The notes under the pieces were generated by a model, which was not told the origin of the DNA, made no database searches, and saw only the letters and a program-made list of their open reading frames with translations. Below are positions 44,618-55,193 of a DNA stretch of 64,000 nt, one piece after another (positions within the stretch are counted from its first letter, which is position 1; each line of letters opens with the position of its first letter). Where the stretch lies: NCBI GenBank assembly GCA_021234155.1, contig JAJEKV010000236.1, positions 310,001-374,000 of the forward strand, read 5' to 3'. Origin of the DNA: Isoetes taiwanensis (Eukaryota; Streptophyta; Lycopodiopsida; Isoetales; Isoetaceae). Position numbers and translations under genes: made by a program.

Positions 44618-44632
44618 TTCTCCCTCCTTAGA
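44618..44632 (-). promoter_or_regulatory. Polypurine tract
   Basis: Minus-strand tctaaggagggagaa lies immediately before the LTR start, the standard position for plus-strand priming. The preceding gaggacaaagattacttcta resembles the 3' end of chromovirus coding regions, tying this LTR to the gag-pol upstream. Confidence 0.88.
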
Positions 44633-44817
44633 AGTAATCTTTGTCCTCGGCATTAGGGTTAGATACACTTATAGGATATGACATTATGAAGGAAGGTAAT
44701 ATATATAAAACTTTAAAGTTGAAAACAGTTTAAGCACCAAGGTGCATTTCATATGATTATCATAATCAAAAAGTTCAAGGACCTAAGTCCAATACCAACA
44801 TGAGAGTAACAACAAAA

Positions 44818-45473
44818 TTTTTTTTTTTTTTTTTTTTTGAAGAATATAAGAATATATTAAACCACTAGAATGCGATCAAGTACAATGATAAGTGTGGTGC
44901 TAAGAAATGAAAGCCCATCATGATCCCACAATCTGTAGGAATGTCGACCAAATTTCAGCTTAAGCGTGCCGGACAAGCTTGAGACTTGTACGCTGCCACA
45001 ACTTATGCCTCAAGATCGAACCAACCAAAAGGGCTAAACCGCATTACGAAAGCTTTTCCAAATCAGCCACAAAAGCTAAGCTCGCGATAAATGAAACGCT
45101 GCCCGGCACAGCCCCTTTGCCCACCGCTAGGAAGGACTCCCAAGAGAATCTTCCATTTGCATAATGAAGTCCCAAAGAGGGCTCTCACCCCGGGACCAAG
45201 CTGCCCCTACCTCTCTGCATAGGACAAAGCAAAGGTGCTCAATGGTCTCCGTCGCCTCCCACATAAAGGGCATGTTTACGCTACACGAGGGGCTTGAACT
45301 GTGGACTCGAACATTCACCCCGAGGGCTCACGGTGCAAGATCTGCCACAAAAGGGTACGGATTTTAGGAGGAGGCAATGTATTCCACATCCACTTCCACA
45401 TGGCGGGCCACTTACTCCCTGGAAGCTTAAGTGACCACTTATCCGAAGGCGGCAACGTGTCCTGAAGCGCTAG
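44818..45473 (-). mobile_element. Nested 5'-truncated LINE with 14-bp TSD and poly(A)
   Basis: The target duplication gagtaacaacaaaa occurs at 44804-44817 and 45474-45487. A ~21-base A-tail (T-run on the plus strand) marks the 3' end at 44818. The remaining coding piece (minus, 45460-45127) shows the zinc-binding RT tail of plant LINEs (WKWMWNTLPPPKIRTLLWQI, then a Cys/His cluster and EHLCF), frameshifted. It inserted after the chromovirus. Confidence 0.93.
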
Positions 45474-45858
45474 GAGTAACAACAAAACATGATGTGTAGA
45501 CAAAATAAAACTGAAGAAATCGGGCCATCAACAACCCTCTAACATGGGCAGGTCACGTACTGCTCACTGGCCTGCACATGTCAGTCTATTAGTATATAGA
45601 ATTAAATTGTGGTTGAAGGGACCACCCCCTTAAAATAATAAAAGAAAATTCTATCTACCTGGGAACCTATCATGTCTATGGTTTGCAATTCATTGCAGCA
45701 TAGGGAATGGTCAAGTTCCCCTTATAGCCGAGATGAACGCGGCCTATTACTATATGCTTTCCAAACAAGTCGTGGTCAGGTCAACATTGACAGTACACCA
45801 CGTCCTAGAGAACACAAGGTGATCTCATCATCGGTAACTATTATTATTTATGATGCAT

Positions 45859-46128
45859 CTACCCCTCTAGGGCGTTACTGTTGGCAATCAAGCTTCCAAG
45901 CTTACCGCCGGCTGCGGGGTTGATAGCATCGTTGATGGTGCGGCCTTGAGATTCCCACATGAAGTCCGGATAATGCTTGTCAAGGTCTATCTTCATCACC
46001 CAAGTAGCATCTTCAACTGGTAAGTGCTTCCACTTAACCAAGTATTGCAACATTCGAGTCCTTCTGGTTTGTTTATAAGCTCGATCAAGAAGAGCTTCAG
46101 GCACTATCTCCAGCTGCTCCTCTGTCAT
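45859..46128 (-). pseudogene. Chromodomain at the integrase C-terminus
   Basis: EALLDRAYKQTRRTRMLQYL is followed by VKWKHLPVEDATWV and a helical end (DLDKHYPDF). This is the chromodomain pattern (Y.VKW......TWE) that chromoviruses use to direct integration to chromatin. The usual E after TW is V here. It lies downstream of the integrase core with the GPY-type linker between (46374-46250), in a different frame. Confidence 0.85.
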
Positions 46129-46373
46129 TTCGAGGAGGGTTGGGGTGTCTAAAACCTCCTCTGGATCAGGGGTGTGTTGTTTCAGATGTGTTGTTTCAGA
46201 AGACTCACGTGAAAGACCTTGTGGATCTTCAAGCGGGGTGGCAAATCCAAACGATATGCCTGCTCTCCAACACGCTCAATAATTTTGAACGGTCCAGCCC
46301 ATCTGGGTGCCAACTTCTTGCAGTTGCCAATCTTAAGCTTGGCTTGTTTCACCTTAATCTTAAGCCAAACTGA

Positions 46374-47124
46374 TTAAGCCCACTTGAAAATGCGTGGGGT
46401 TACGTGCTTATCGGCTACACTCTTACGGCTGCGTCGCGTGCGTAATAAGTAACCACGAACTTCTTCGACCAAAGCTTGCATTTCCAAGAGAAGCTGTTGA
46501 GAAACCTCCACCTTAGAAACGGGGTTATGCCATGTGTCTGGAGTAAGACATTGATAACCATAATTTATCATAAAGGGAGACATTCGGAAGACTCTGTTTC
46601 ATCGCCGTTGTAGGCAAACTTCGACCCGGATAAATATAGTCGACCCATTGTGATTGCTTACTCCACACATAACTTCTTAACATATCCTCTATAATGCGAT
46701 TGGTACGTTCTGTCTGACCATCGGTTTGAGGATGATACACCGTACTCATAGCAAGCTTGGTCTGGATGGTGGCAAAGAAATCTTTCCAGAATGCACTTAC
46801 AAATTTGGGATCCCTGTCGGATATAATAACTCGTGGCATTCCGTGCAACCTGAAGATTTCCTTGGCAAATAGCGAGCAAAGATATCGAAAGGTCTGTATC
46901 CGTGGTACGACATGGCAAGAAATGAGCCATCTTCGACAATTGTCGACCACTACCATTAAGGCATCATATCCACGGAGAGTTCGTGGAAGGCCCACAATGA
47001 AATCCATGGTTATCACTTCCCATTTGGCGTTGGGCACATCCAGGGGTTGCAACTTCGCTGGAATCATAAGCGCTTTCGGCTTTGGTTTGCTGACACACCT
47101 AACACTGCTTAATGTACCTGGCAA
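46374..47124 (-). pseudogene. Integrase core (DDE)
   Basis: Begins within the HHCC zinc domain (stop TAG at 47099-47101 between the paired Cys, QC*VC). It then shows the catalytic triad: WEVITMDFIVGLPRT (D), IISDRDPKFVSAFWK (D) and DGQTERTNRIIEDML (E). A frameshift near 46560-46620 moves the distal part to another frame (SPFMINYG, RSRKSVADKH). It would insert cDNA at a staggered cut; it cannot be produced intact here. Confidence 0.92.
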
Positions 47125-48985
47125 TGTCCTTTTTCATCGAAGGCCAGAAATAGCTGGAGCGAATCTTAAAATAGGTCTTCATAAAACCTGCATGTCCAGC
47201 TATAGGGATGTTGTGTGTATCATGGAGAATGAGCTTACGTACTCCTGAAGTCTCAGGTACACACAACTTATCCTTGTAATATAACAAGTTGCCTTCTTTC
47301 TTATACGAACGGAAAGCTTCATGCTCCTTATCTGTGCGAGCCTCCTTAGCCAAACTATTCCAAACTTCATGGAATTCGGGATCCGTGGCCAAGGCCTGTT
47401 CTATCTGTTTCCCAAACTCACTGGTGAGTGTAGAAATTGCATTGCAATGGGTGCGAGTTACCAAGGGATGACGTGACAACGCATCCGCAACGACATTGTG
47501 CTTTCCAGGTTTATACATAATCTCAAAGTCATACTCCTCCAAGAATTCCATCCATCTCCTCTGACGGAGGTTGAGATTCGGCTGGGTGGATAAATAATGG
47601 AGACTTTGATGATCCGTATCCAACTGGAATCTTCTACCAAGAAGGTAGTGTCTCCATATCCGCAGAGCACGGACAACGGCTAACAATTCCTGGTCATGGG
47701 TAGGATATCGCTGCTCTGTCTCGTTCATTTTCTTTGAATCATAGGCGATAACCCTCTCCTCCTGCATTAGGACTCCACCGGTGGCAATCTTACTGGCATC
47801 CGTTGCCACTAGTTTATCCTTGTCAGGATCGGGCAATGTGAGAACTGGTGCTGACATTAAGGCATCTTTAAGTTGCTGGAAACTCCCCTGAACTTTTGCC
47901 TTCCAGTGCTCCATCCAATCCTTCACCTTCTCATGCTTTGTAAGATTTGTAAGGGGTGCTGCAATCTTCGCAAAGTCCTTTACAAATTTCCGATAGTATC
48001 CTGCTAATCCCAAGAAGCTTCGGACCTCGGAAACATTTCCTGGAATAGGCCATTCCCTTACGGCTTCTATCTTTGCCGGGTCTGTAGCAATTCCCTCTGC
48101 TGAAATGACATGGCCCAAATAATCGACCTTAGGAGTGGCAAACTTGCACTTAGAGAACTTGGCAAAAAGCTGATGATGTCTTAGCTTTTGTAGGGCCAAT
48201 CTAAGATGTTTCTCATGCTCCTCTAGGGTCTTACTATAGATAAGAATGTCGTCAAAGAAAATAACGACAAAATCATCCAGGTATTGTCGGAAGACATCAT
48301 TCATCAGTCGCATGAAAGTTGCTGGGGCATTAGTTAATCCAAAAGGCATAAATGTAAACTCATAATGCCCATATCTAGTGCGAAAAGCAGATTTATGGAT
48401 GTCCTCCTCTTTAATCCTTATCTGGTGGTATCCGGAGCGTAGATCGATCTTTGAGAAATACTTGGCTCCTTGCAACTGATCCATTAGATCATCTGCTCTA
48501 GGCAAAGCATAACGATTCTTGATGGTATGCTTGTTGAGTTGCCGATAATCAATACACATTCTCAAGGAGCCATCTTTTTTCTTAACAAAAAGAATAGGAG
48601 CGCCAAAAGGCGAAACACTAGGTCGAATGAAACCTAGGTTTAGTAACTCCTGAAGTTGCTTCTTAAGCTCTGCCAATTCTGGAGGACTCATACAGTCACG
48701 GGGCCTTCTTTGGTAGGCTTAGTACCGGCTCTAAAGCTATCTCACATTCCACCCCTCTAAAAGGAGGAAGCTTCGGATTTCATCTGGAAAAAGATCACCG
48801 AATTCTCGGAGAAGATGAGCAATCCCCTCTGGCGAGGTATCGATTGCTTGCTTCTGTTTAGCATCTGACTCAATGGAGGCAAGTCTAATGACGCAGAGGA
48901 GCTTTTCCTTGCGTATAGCTTTATCTAAGCTGCACGATGGACATAGGCGCATGATAGGGTTGAATGGTTCACCTTTTATAGTCAT
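47099..48985 (-). pseudogene. Reverse transcriptase and RNase H (Ty3/gypsy)
   Basis: A 530-residue open frame (48691-47099) holds RT motifs [42 protein letters not shown] and the active-site [12 protein letters not shown]. The FFDD replaces the usual YVDD or FVDD. RNase H follows: [28 protein letters not shown] and VADALSRH with all acidic residues. Then comes the start of the integrase zinc domain ([14 protein letters not shown]). The short frame 48985-48737 supplies the protease-RT linker (REFGDLFPDE), with a shift between. This is the best preserved part of the element. Confidence 0.95.
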
Positions 48986-49177
48986 GCGGGCTCCATTAGA
49001 GCTGCGTTGAAGGTAACTTCCCGTTTTCGCGATCTATGTTGGCTTTTGCGGATGCCAAAATTCCATACCAACAATGAGGCATTATTTACCAATATCCATC
49101 AACTTCGGCACCCAAAGCAACCGGTGCACGGCAACCTGCATCTTGAGATTGATCGGCGGCCATGAGTATGTCCGACC

Positions 49178-50593
49178 TTACCAGCGGCTAGAGAGGACAG
49201 GCCTCGGTCGGGACCTCAATGTTTCAAGTTGTAAGACCTGGGCCATTCTAGGAGAAGCAAAATTATGTGTACTTCCCGTATCCATAAGAATCACAAAAGG
49301 CTTACTGTCTACTTGACCTATGGTGGAAATGACAGCAGGCTGACTTTCAGCATTGCCGGTTTCTATAGCTGCAAGGATATGAGACGCACCGTGAATGTAC
49401 TCGGGAGCCTCATCCTCGACAGGTTGAGTTGAGTCGAGATCGTCCCAATCGAGGTCGGCCATGGCCAGCTGGGCAGTCTGCGTGACATAAGGACAATTCT
49501 GCATGAAGTGTCCGGGCCGCATACACCTGTAGCATGCCTTATCTCGGCGGAGCTGTTCTCGGGCCTCTTTAGGAATAGACTGTAAGAGGTTCTGAACTTC
49601 CTTACCGACATTGTTCTGCTTATCGGCCGTGCTGAAGGTGATTTTCTTTTCCTGGCGGCCATAAGAGTTCTGCTGAGAGGGCCCCGGACTTGGCGGCGGG
49701 GGTTTGTAAGGTGTGGACGGACGTGGGTACGCGAGTAAAGGAGCGCGGGGCGTGGATCTTGGGTTCTTTGGTGTGTCCTCCTCGAGGCTCAATGCTTTAG
49801 CCTCAGCCTCCGCCACTGATTTCGGGTCTATGGCCTTAACCATTCGTTTAATTGATGGGGCCAACCCTTCAATGTAACCCTCCACTGCCCTCTTCTCATT
49901 CATACCTGGTACATACAGCCTCAGGCGCATAAATTCATCAGTATAAGCCTGAACCGACATACCCTTCTGTTCTAACCTATAGAAGGTCTGAATTTGTTGG
50001 CATTTGTGCGCACGAGGCACATAATGCGACTTAAAAGCTTTAGCAAACTTCTTAAACTTGCATCTGCTTCTATCCAGATGCTTAGCTCTAGCATAGCCCT
50101 TCCACCAAATACGTGCAGCTCCTGTAAGGTTTGTGGTGGCAACCTTTCCTGTATCCTTTTCTGTCATGCCATAGGACTTCCCAAACTCCTTCATTTCATC
50201 CAACCAGGACTCTGCATTCAGCCCACCTCTAGATTTCCCATCAAACTGGGCCAGTTTCCTATTCTTCCATATACTAGTTATGGCCGTGTCAACTGTTTTA
50301 CGGTACTCCTTGTCCCGGCGCTTTGCATGGTCACCAGATGATACCGACGTCTCAGAGGACATAGAAGTGGCTGATTGTGAGGAGGTGGCACTATCCCTAG
50401 AAGAACTCCGACGACGTTTAGTACGGGGCCTTCTCTGTGCAATTACAGGGCTGGTTTGAGGTGGAGACGGCTGCTGTGTAGGTGGACTTGGCGGTAGCGG
50501 AGGTAACTCCGGTACGTCTTCTTGTATATGTTGTGGTGGATTGGCATGTAACACATACGCTTGCAACTCGCCTAATTGCCTCTTCATTAGCAT
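49178..50593 (-). pseudogene. Gag with zinc knuckle, fused to protease
   Basis: A 471-codon open frame: coiled and Pro/Ser-rich N-terminus, the retrotransposon gag core (ESWLDEMKEFGKSYGM; ARIWWKGYAR; FKKFAKAFKSHYVPR), then a CCHC knuckle CYRCMRPGHFMQNC, and the start of an aspartic protease with active site ILMDTGSTHNFAS. The rest of the protease is frameshifted beyond 49178. Gag forms the particle and binds RNA. Upstream in-frame codons (LTPEQEL) suggest the true start is slightly before 50593. Confidence 0.93.
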
Positions 50594-50936
50594 AAGTTCC
50601 TGTTCAGGTGTTAGTCTACTGGCATTTGAGGGTGTCTGTCAGGCAGGGTTGCGTTCACCGTCTATATTCAGCATAAAATGGTATAAGCAGACTTATAGTG
50701 ACATAAGGTCTCACAACAATGCCATTTTGGATCAGTTAGGGAAAAAAAGTACAAGAAAAAGTACAATGGCAAAGATTCTTATTACAGGTGAAAACATTCA
50801 TTCCATTATGGTTCGGTACTTTGATAGTAACACAAGTCGATACAAAGATTTAGTACAAGGACAGACATTATACATTGGAGATTTAAAGTTCAACTTACCT
50901 ATAACATCACAAGACACAAAACTAAAGAGACTGGGC

Positions 50937-51394
50937 CTAGGGGTTCGCAAATGGGTACAGAATTGAATAGCGAACACTTTCACGTACAGCCCTAACGAGC
51001 TTGTATCGTGCCCAGGCCTGGACTATTACAGCTTGGTAATCTAGCGTTGGGCTAATAATAAGGAGATTGAAAAACCTCCTTAATGCATAGAAGATTTGCC
51101 ACAGGTGGTCATTGGCGTCCTCGAAAGCTTCGTGCCTGGACATGTCCCAATAGTCCCATGTGCGGCGAAGAGTTTGCTTCAGGTCCTCGTAGGCTCGTTC
51201 CCTGAGAATGTTAACTATCTCCATCCCTTTGGCTGGGTCATAGGGCTCCCCTGGTGGCGCGGGTTCCATCTCGTACCCTTCGTCCCATTCCGGGTACTCC
51301 CCATATCTTTGACCATAGTCCTGGTCAGGCGGCCCTGGATCATCCCTCCTTATCAGGTCTGTAATCCTCTCCTCATATTCCTCGAGTGTTTCTT
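50937..51394 (-). CDS. ORF-c, unknown acidic/helical protein, spliced exon
   Basis: After a clear acceptor (cgtcttacag, 51395) the frame EETLEEYEERITDLIRRD leads into a Pro/Tyr/Glu-rich stretch (GQRYGEYPEWDEGYEMEP), then helices (EIVNILRERAYEDLKQTLRR; FEDANDHLWQIFYALRRFF; YQAVIVQAWARYKLVRAVRE). It stops at 50937. No stop or frameshift inside, in contrast to ORF-a and ORF-b. No family recognised. It may be a downstream exon of ORF-b or a separate ORF; the first element has lost this part. The presence of an intron in a retroelement is notable. Confidence 0.55.
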
Positions 51395-51894
51395 CTGTAA
51401 GACGATAGAAATGAATATAGAACATTGAACAATAACAAATAGAGAAACGCATCATGGAAGAGAACAATTTCAATTGTATTCATTGAGACAATAATCACAG
51501 TTGATAAAGAGATGGTATATCATAACTATAGAATGGCTAGAAATTGCCAAACCAAATTTCTACATGTATATGCAATACAATATGCGTGATACAATTATTT
51601 AAGAGCTAGGTCCTCCCTCTTCATTTATAGACCGAGGAGGTGGTGGCGTGATGCGGTGTCGTAAAAGCCGAGTCACCCACAGGTCTCTGGTAGGCGATGG
51701 AAGCAACCTCTGGCGGATAAGCAACAGCCAATGGGGCTGCCGTAAGGAGCTTCATGCTCATCCAGGATGCAATGTCTTGCCCCAAGGCCGTCAGGGCAAG
51801 ATCCCGTCGTACGAGTACATAGGTGAACGTACGATAGGGAAGCTTCTTGTGCCCGGCCAATGTGGAAAGGGCACGGAGGGTCCACCATGATGCT
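51395..51894 (-). other. Probable intron or spacer between ORF-b and ORF-c
   Basis: Carries frames with coding-like residues near 51890-51620 (GHKKLPYRTFTYVLVRRD; LGQDIASWMSMKLL) that may be another small exon or a shifted continuation of ORF-b, then AT-rich sequence up to the acceptor at 51395. Confidence 0.4.
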
Positions 51895-52984
51895 TCAGCC
51901 TCCGGCCCTAAATCTCGGGCTATAAAAGAACTTGCCCCCTCGTCGAAAATTTGAAAGGAAGAAACGAGTAAGGTGGTTTCCCAATACCTTCCCTTGCGGG
52001 GTCTCTGACATGGCCACCTCCTTATCTAAGTCCATAGGGACTTCTTCTTCCTTGAGTTCTTGCTGCTCTTCCTTCAAGTGAGCAGGGTTATGGTATAGAT
52101 CCTCTCCCTCCTCATCCGAATCGGAGGGAACCTCGACCATATTAATGTTTGGAACATGAGGTCCCATAGCTGTAAAGGCATCCGATAGGGGAGGAGGCGG
52201 TTCCTGCATCACCAGTTCCCGGCCGTAGCAAAGTCTGGTGGGCTCTATGGTCTCTGGCGGAACTGGAGTTTCTTGCTGCACCTCCGGGGAAGCTCAATAG
52301 GAGCGAAGTCAATGAAATCATCCATACAATACTCCGCTAGCTCATAAAGCACATGGTCCTTACGCCGGCGCTTAAATCCGGCCACCATGTGATAGGTCCA
52401 GATGATATCATCCAAGAGAAGATATTCTTGCCCTTGGTGATAAATAACTGGAAGGGCATCTAGCCCTGACAAGCGTGCAGCTTGCTCGGCGTGGTGGCAT
52501 CTCCTCGGCCAATTGCTTCCAACGGGCGAAGTCACCCATGCCTATATGTTCGTCTTCCCCCTCCTCGGAAGATTCCGGAAGTTTGCCTTCCTCTACAGGC
52601 AAAGTTTCATCCTCAACGTATTGATCCATGAGGATAGCTAGGGCAAAGGCAACTTCAAGATATTGCTGCCCCTGATGCTGTACAACGGGCAGGTGCTTGC
52701 CCCATCTGAGCTTTCCTTTCAAAGACATCATACGATGGGTGTCACTCCCTAGCATATCCGGGACCACATCCCGTTCTAGATACAGGGGGGAGGATCCCCA
52801 AGAGGGATACACAAAGGAAGCATCTCCTCCATGTAAAAGTCTAAGAACCCCGCATAACGGGTGCATTTTGCATATTAGTGATGAGGTCTAGGCGCTGACA
52901 TAGCAAGGGCTGCAATAGGTCGAAGGGCACTTGCAGAATTTGCTCTCCGTCTTGATACCATGCAAGAAGGTCGGTGGCTGCCAT
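51895..52984 (-). pseudogene. ORF-b of element 2, frameshifted
   Basis: Starts MAATDLLAWYQDGEQILQVP, parallel to element 1 ORF-b. Conserved segments follow across frames: LDLITNMQ; LYLERDVVPDMLGSDTHR; FALAILMDQYVEDETLPVEE; FARWKQLAEEMP; QEYLLLDDIIWTYHMVAGF; VLYELAEYCMDDFIDFAP. After these comes an acidic C-terminus (VPSDSDEEGEDL; KEEEVPMDLD) that element 1 lacks. No known domain. The same order of segments in the two elements supports a once functional ~330-residue protein. Confidence 0.75.
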
Positions 52985-53163
52985 GGCACTAGAAGGGAGG
53001 AGGAAGCAAGAAGAAACAGAGATGACAAATGAAATGAAACTTTGAAGATCCTTTTTAACCCTTTTTATTATGCTGACGTCAGCATTTTCGTATTTAACAC
53101 AAAAAGTTTTTATTAAATCTCAAAAAGAAAATTATTTACAATGCGAAAACTCAGCAAAATATG

Positions 53164-53459
53164 CTAAGGATGCTCCCCCCGAATCCTGCGGGCGAGGGCT
53201 AAATCCTTAGGCATAATGGTGACCCTCTTTGCGTGGATTGCGCAAAGATTGACATCACCAAAAAGTGCCACTAGATAGGCCTCCCATGACCTCTTGGAGT
53301 GCCAAAATGGCAAAAGTGGAGGCGGAGGTCGGTCTTGAACTCTGGGCAATCTCAGGACCAACCTCTGAAAGGGGAGCTTCCGTATCGAAGTTGGGTTGAC
53401 CACTGAAACTTACGGATCTCCCGTAAGGCGACAGTGCCGGGGCGGTACCGGTGGGGTTT
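53164..53459 (-). other. Histone H3 fold within ORF-a (element 2)
   Basis: Nearly canonical H3 core in pieces: alpha-N ([11 protein letters not shown]), alpha-1 ([10 protein letters not shown]), alpha-2 ([16 protein letters not shown]), loop 2 ([11 protein letters not shown]), alpha-3 ([17 protein letters not shown]). Two or three frameshifts break it, at different positions from element 1. The tail before KPHR is Pro/Lys-rich ([16 protein letters not shown]), not the standard H3 tail. Confidence 0.93.
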
Positions 53460-54423
53460 CCTCTGTGGAGCAGGGTTAGGAGGCGGCCCTCTTTTTGTAG
53501 GTACAGTCTTAGCCCCAACGGTAGTCGGGGCGCATCCGCAGCTCCTCCGGTGGAGCTTCAGCGTTCTTGCCAAAAGCCAAGCGGTCTTTAGCTTTTCTTT
53601 GTATTGATTTTTGGGACTTAGAGGACTCGGCCTTCCTCCACCGTGTTTCCACGGTCGTATACCCTGTTGGGGTTGGGCCACCCCCCCCTCGGATGCTCCT
53701 TCCCCTTGCGGGTTCGACTGGTCTTGCCGAGCCTTCTCCTCCTTCTCCCTTTGGAGCCTCTCCTATTCTTCCCGGAACTCCTGGGCTCTCCTAAGATCTT
53801 CTTCAACCTGAGCGTAATGTTGTGCTATGCTGCGGCGAAGAAGTTCAGCGTGGTACCGGTTGGGCCGCTGACTCATATCAATCTGGATGGTTATCAAATA
53901 ATCAATGCTGATATCAGGGATCTGCCCCCATATGAAGCTGCGGGAATCCTCATCCCATCGGTATGGGGGAATCTCGATGGCCTTGCCATCTATAACGACG
54001 ACGCCATCCCCAAGATACCGGTACTCCCTACCCCGAGCCGCGGTGTTGGCCCGTTCTATCTCTCGGCGGTCATCCTCCCTGGCCAAGTTTCTGATGCGAT
54101 CGGCCTCATCCCTTATGTCCCCCTCCTTGGTGTGTCCTTCACATTCGGGAGGGTAGAACTTAATCAGCATCATGACCAAGTCAGGTTGCTCGGCCATGGT
54201 GTAAGGAAGTTGGCGGAGGTTCAGTCGGATCAGAAACGGCTCCGAGAAGTGGTAGATGGGATAGGGGATCCTGTTGTTGTTCTCGAACCGGTTCACCAAC
54301 TCGTCCAGAAGGATGTCGATGAAGGCCGGGTCGGTAGCCATGTCTTGCCGAGGCGATCAAAGCGTAAATCTACGCTATGGTGAGGGTCGTTGGGTCTCAC
54401 GGTACTCTTGGTGTTCCCAGCCA
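53164..54423 (-). pseudogene. ORF-a of element 2: unknown domain, charged linker, histone H3 core
   Basis: From MAGNTKSTVRPNDPHHSVDL (54423) or MATDPAFIDILLDELVNRF (54341) the frame runs NRIPYPIYHFSEPFLIRL, MMLIKFYPPEC, DRIRNLAREDDRREIE and YRYLGDGVVVIDGKAIEI to a TAG at 53763. It continues open in the same frame through a Gln/Lys-rich linker into [19 protein letters not shown] (about 53400). The H3 core then continues in other frames: [20 protein letters not shown] and [37 protein letters not shown], stop at 53164. Because the N-terminal domain and the H3 start share one frame apart from the TAG, they were one protein of about 400 residues. Loop 1 length and FKTDLR type are canonical H3, not CenH3. 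Confidence 0.9.
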
Positions 54424-55193
54424 TGGCTACCGCATCTAAAGGAGGGCGGTAAAGAAACTACGGCTAGGAAGCGTAATGAAGGCGCTAGGGTTAGGGAGGA
54501 ACAAAAGGCTAAAAAAGTGGTCGGATCGTGGCGTGCGATGGCGGGGCGTCGATTCAATGGCGAAGCGCTGAAGGCAAAAGGCGGAATAGAAAAAACTTTA
54601 ATGGCCAGTCAACTTTTGAAATTTTAAAATTTTTCTTATTAACTTTTTATTTCTTTATTAAAAAGATATTTATCTGGCGAAATCGCCCGGACATCTGAAG
54701 CGCACACCATTTGCATTCTACGCGCTCCCACCGCGCGGCGGGTCGACGAAAGCAAGCGGCGCCGGGTTGACTTTCGGACCGCATTGACTCAAGGACGGTG
54801 CGGTCGGCCCGGCTGCATTTTTGGCTCTCCCACCTCGACTACAAGGCGATAAAATTCAAGCGGCGCCCGAGTTGACTTTCGGGCCTTCCTTTGACCATTT
54901 CTTCGCCAGCGACGACTGTCCTAGGGTATTTGGGGTATGCCCGATCCAATGGAACCACTTTTTCCTTCATTTAAACTACCTACAAAAATTTATAATTCTT
55001 CCAAACTCGGGGCCTCCAGTCGCCCTAACTTCTTTAAAGCTACAATTTCTTACTTTAACCTAACACAAAACCAAACATCAAAGAGGACTAACAACACACT
55101 AACTTAGCCTCCTCCTAACTACCGAACTAACGAGTTAGTGTTTGGTCAGTGCTATGATTTCGAGCAACCGAAATCATGGCTCGATAATCTGTA
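54424..55193 (-). other. Leader of element 2 with decayed primer site
   Basis: Homologous to 13315-13998. The primer site region (minus, about 55191-55178) reads agattatcgagcc instead of tggtatcagagcc. The adjacent gatttcggttgctcgaaatc is conserved. Confidence 0.75.

Noticed and set aside
53643-54383. 246-codon plus-strand frame opposite ORF-a in element 2
   Set aside because: Antisense shadow. The minus frame has a clear homologue in element 1; this one does not.
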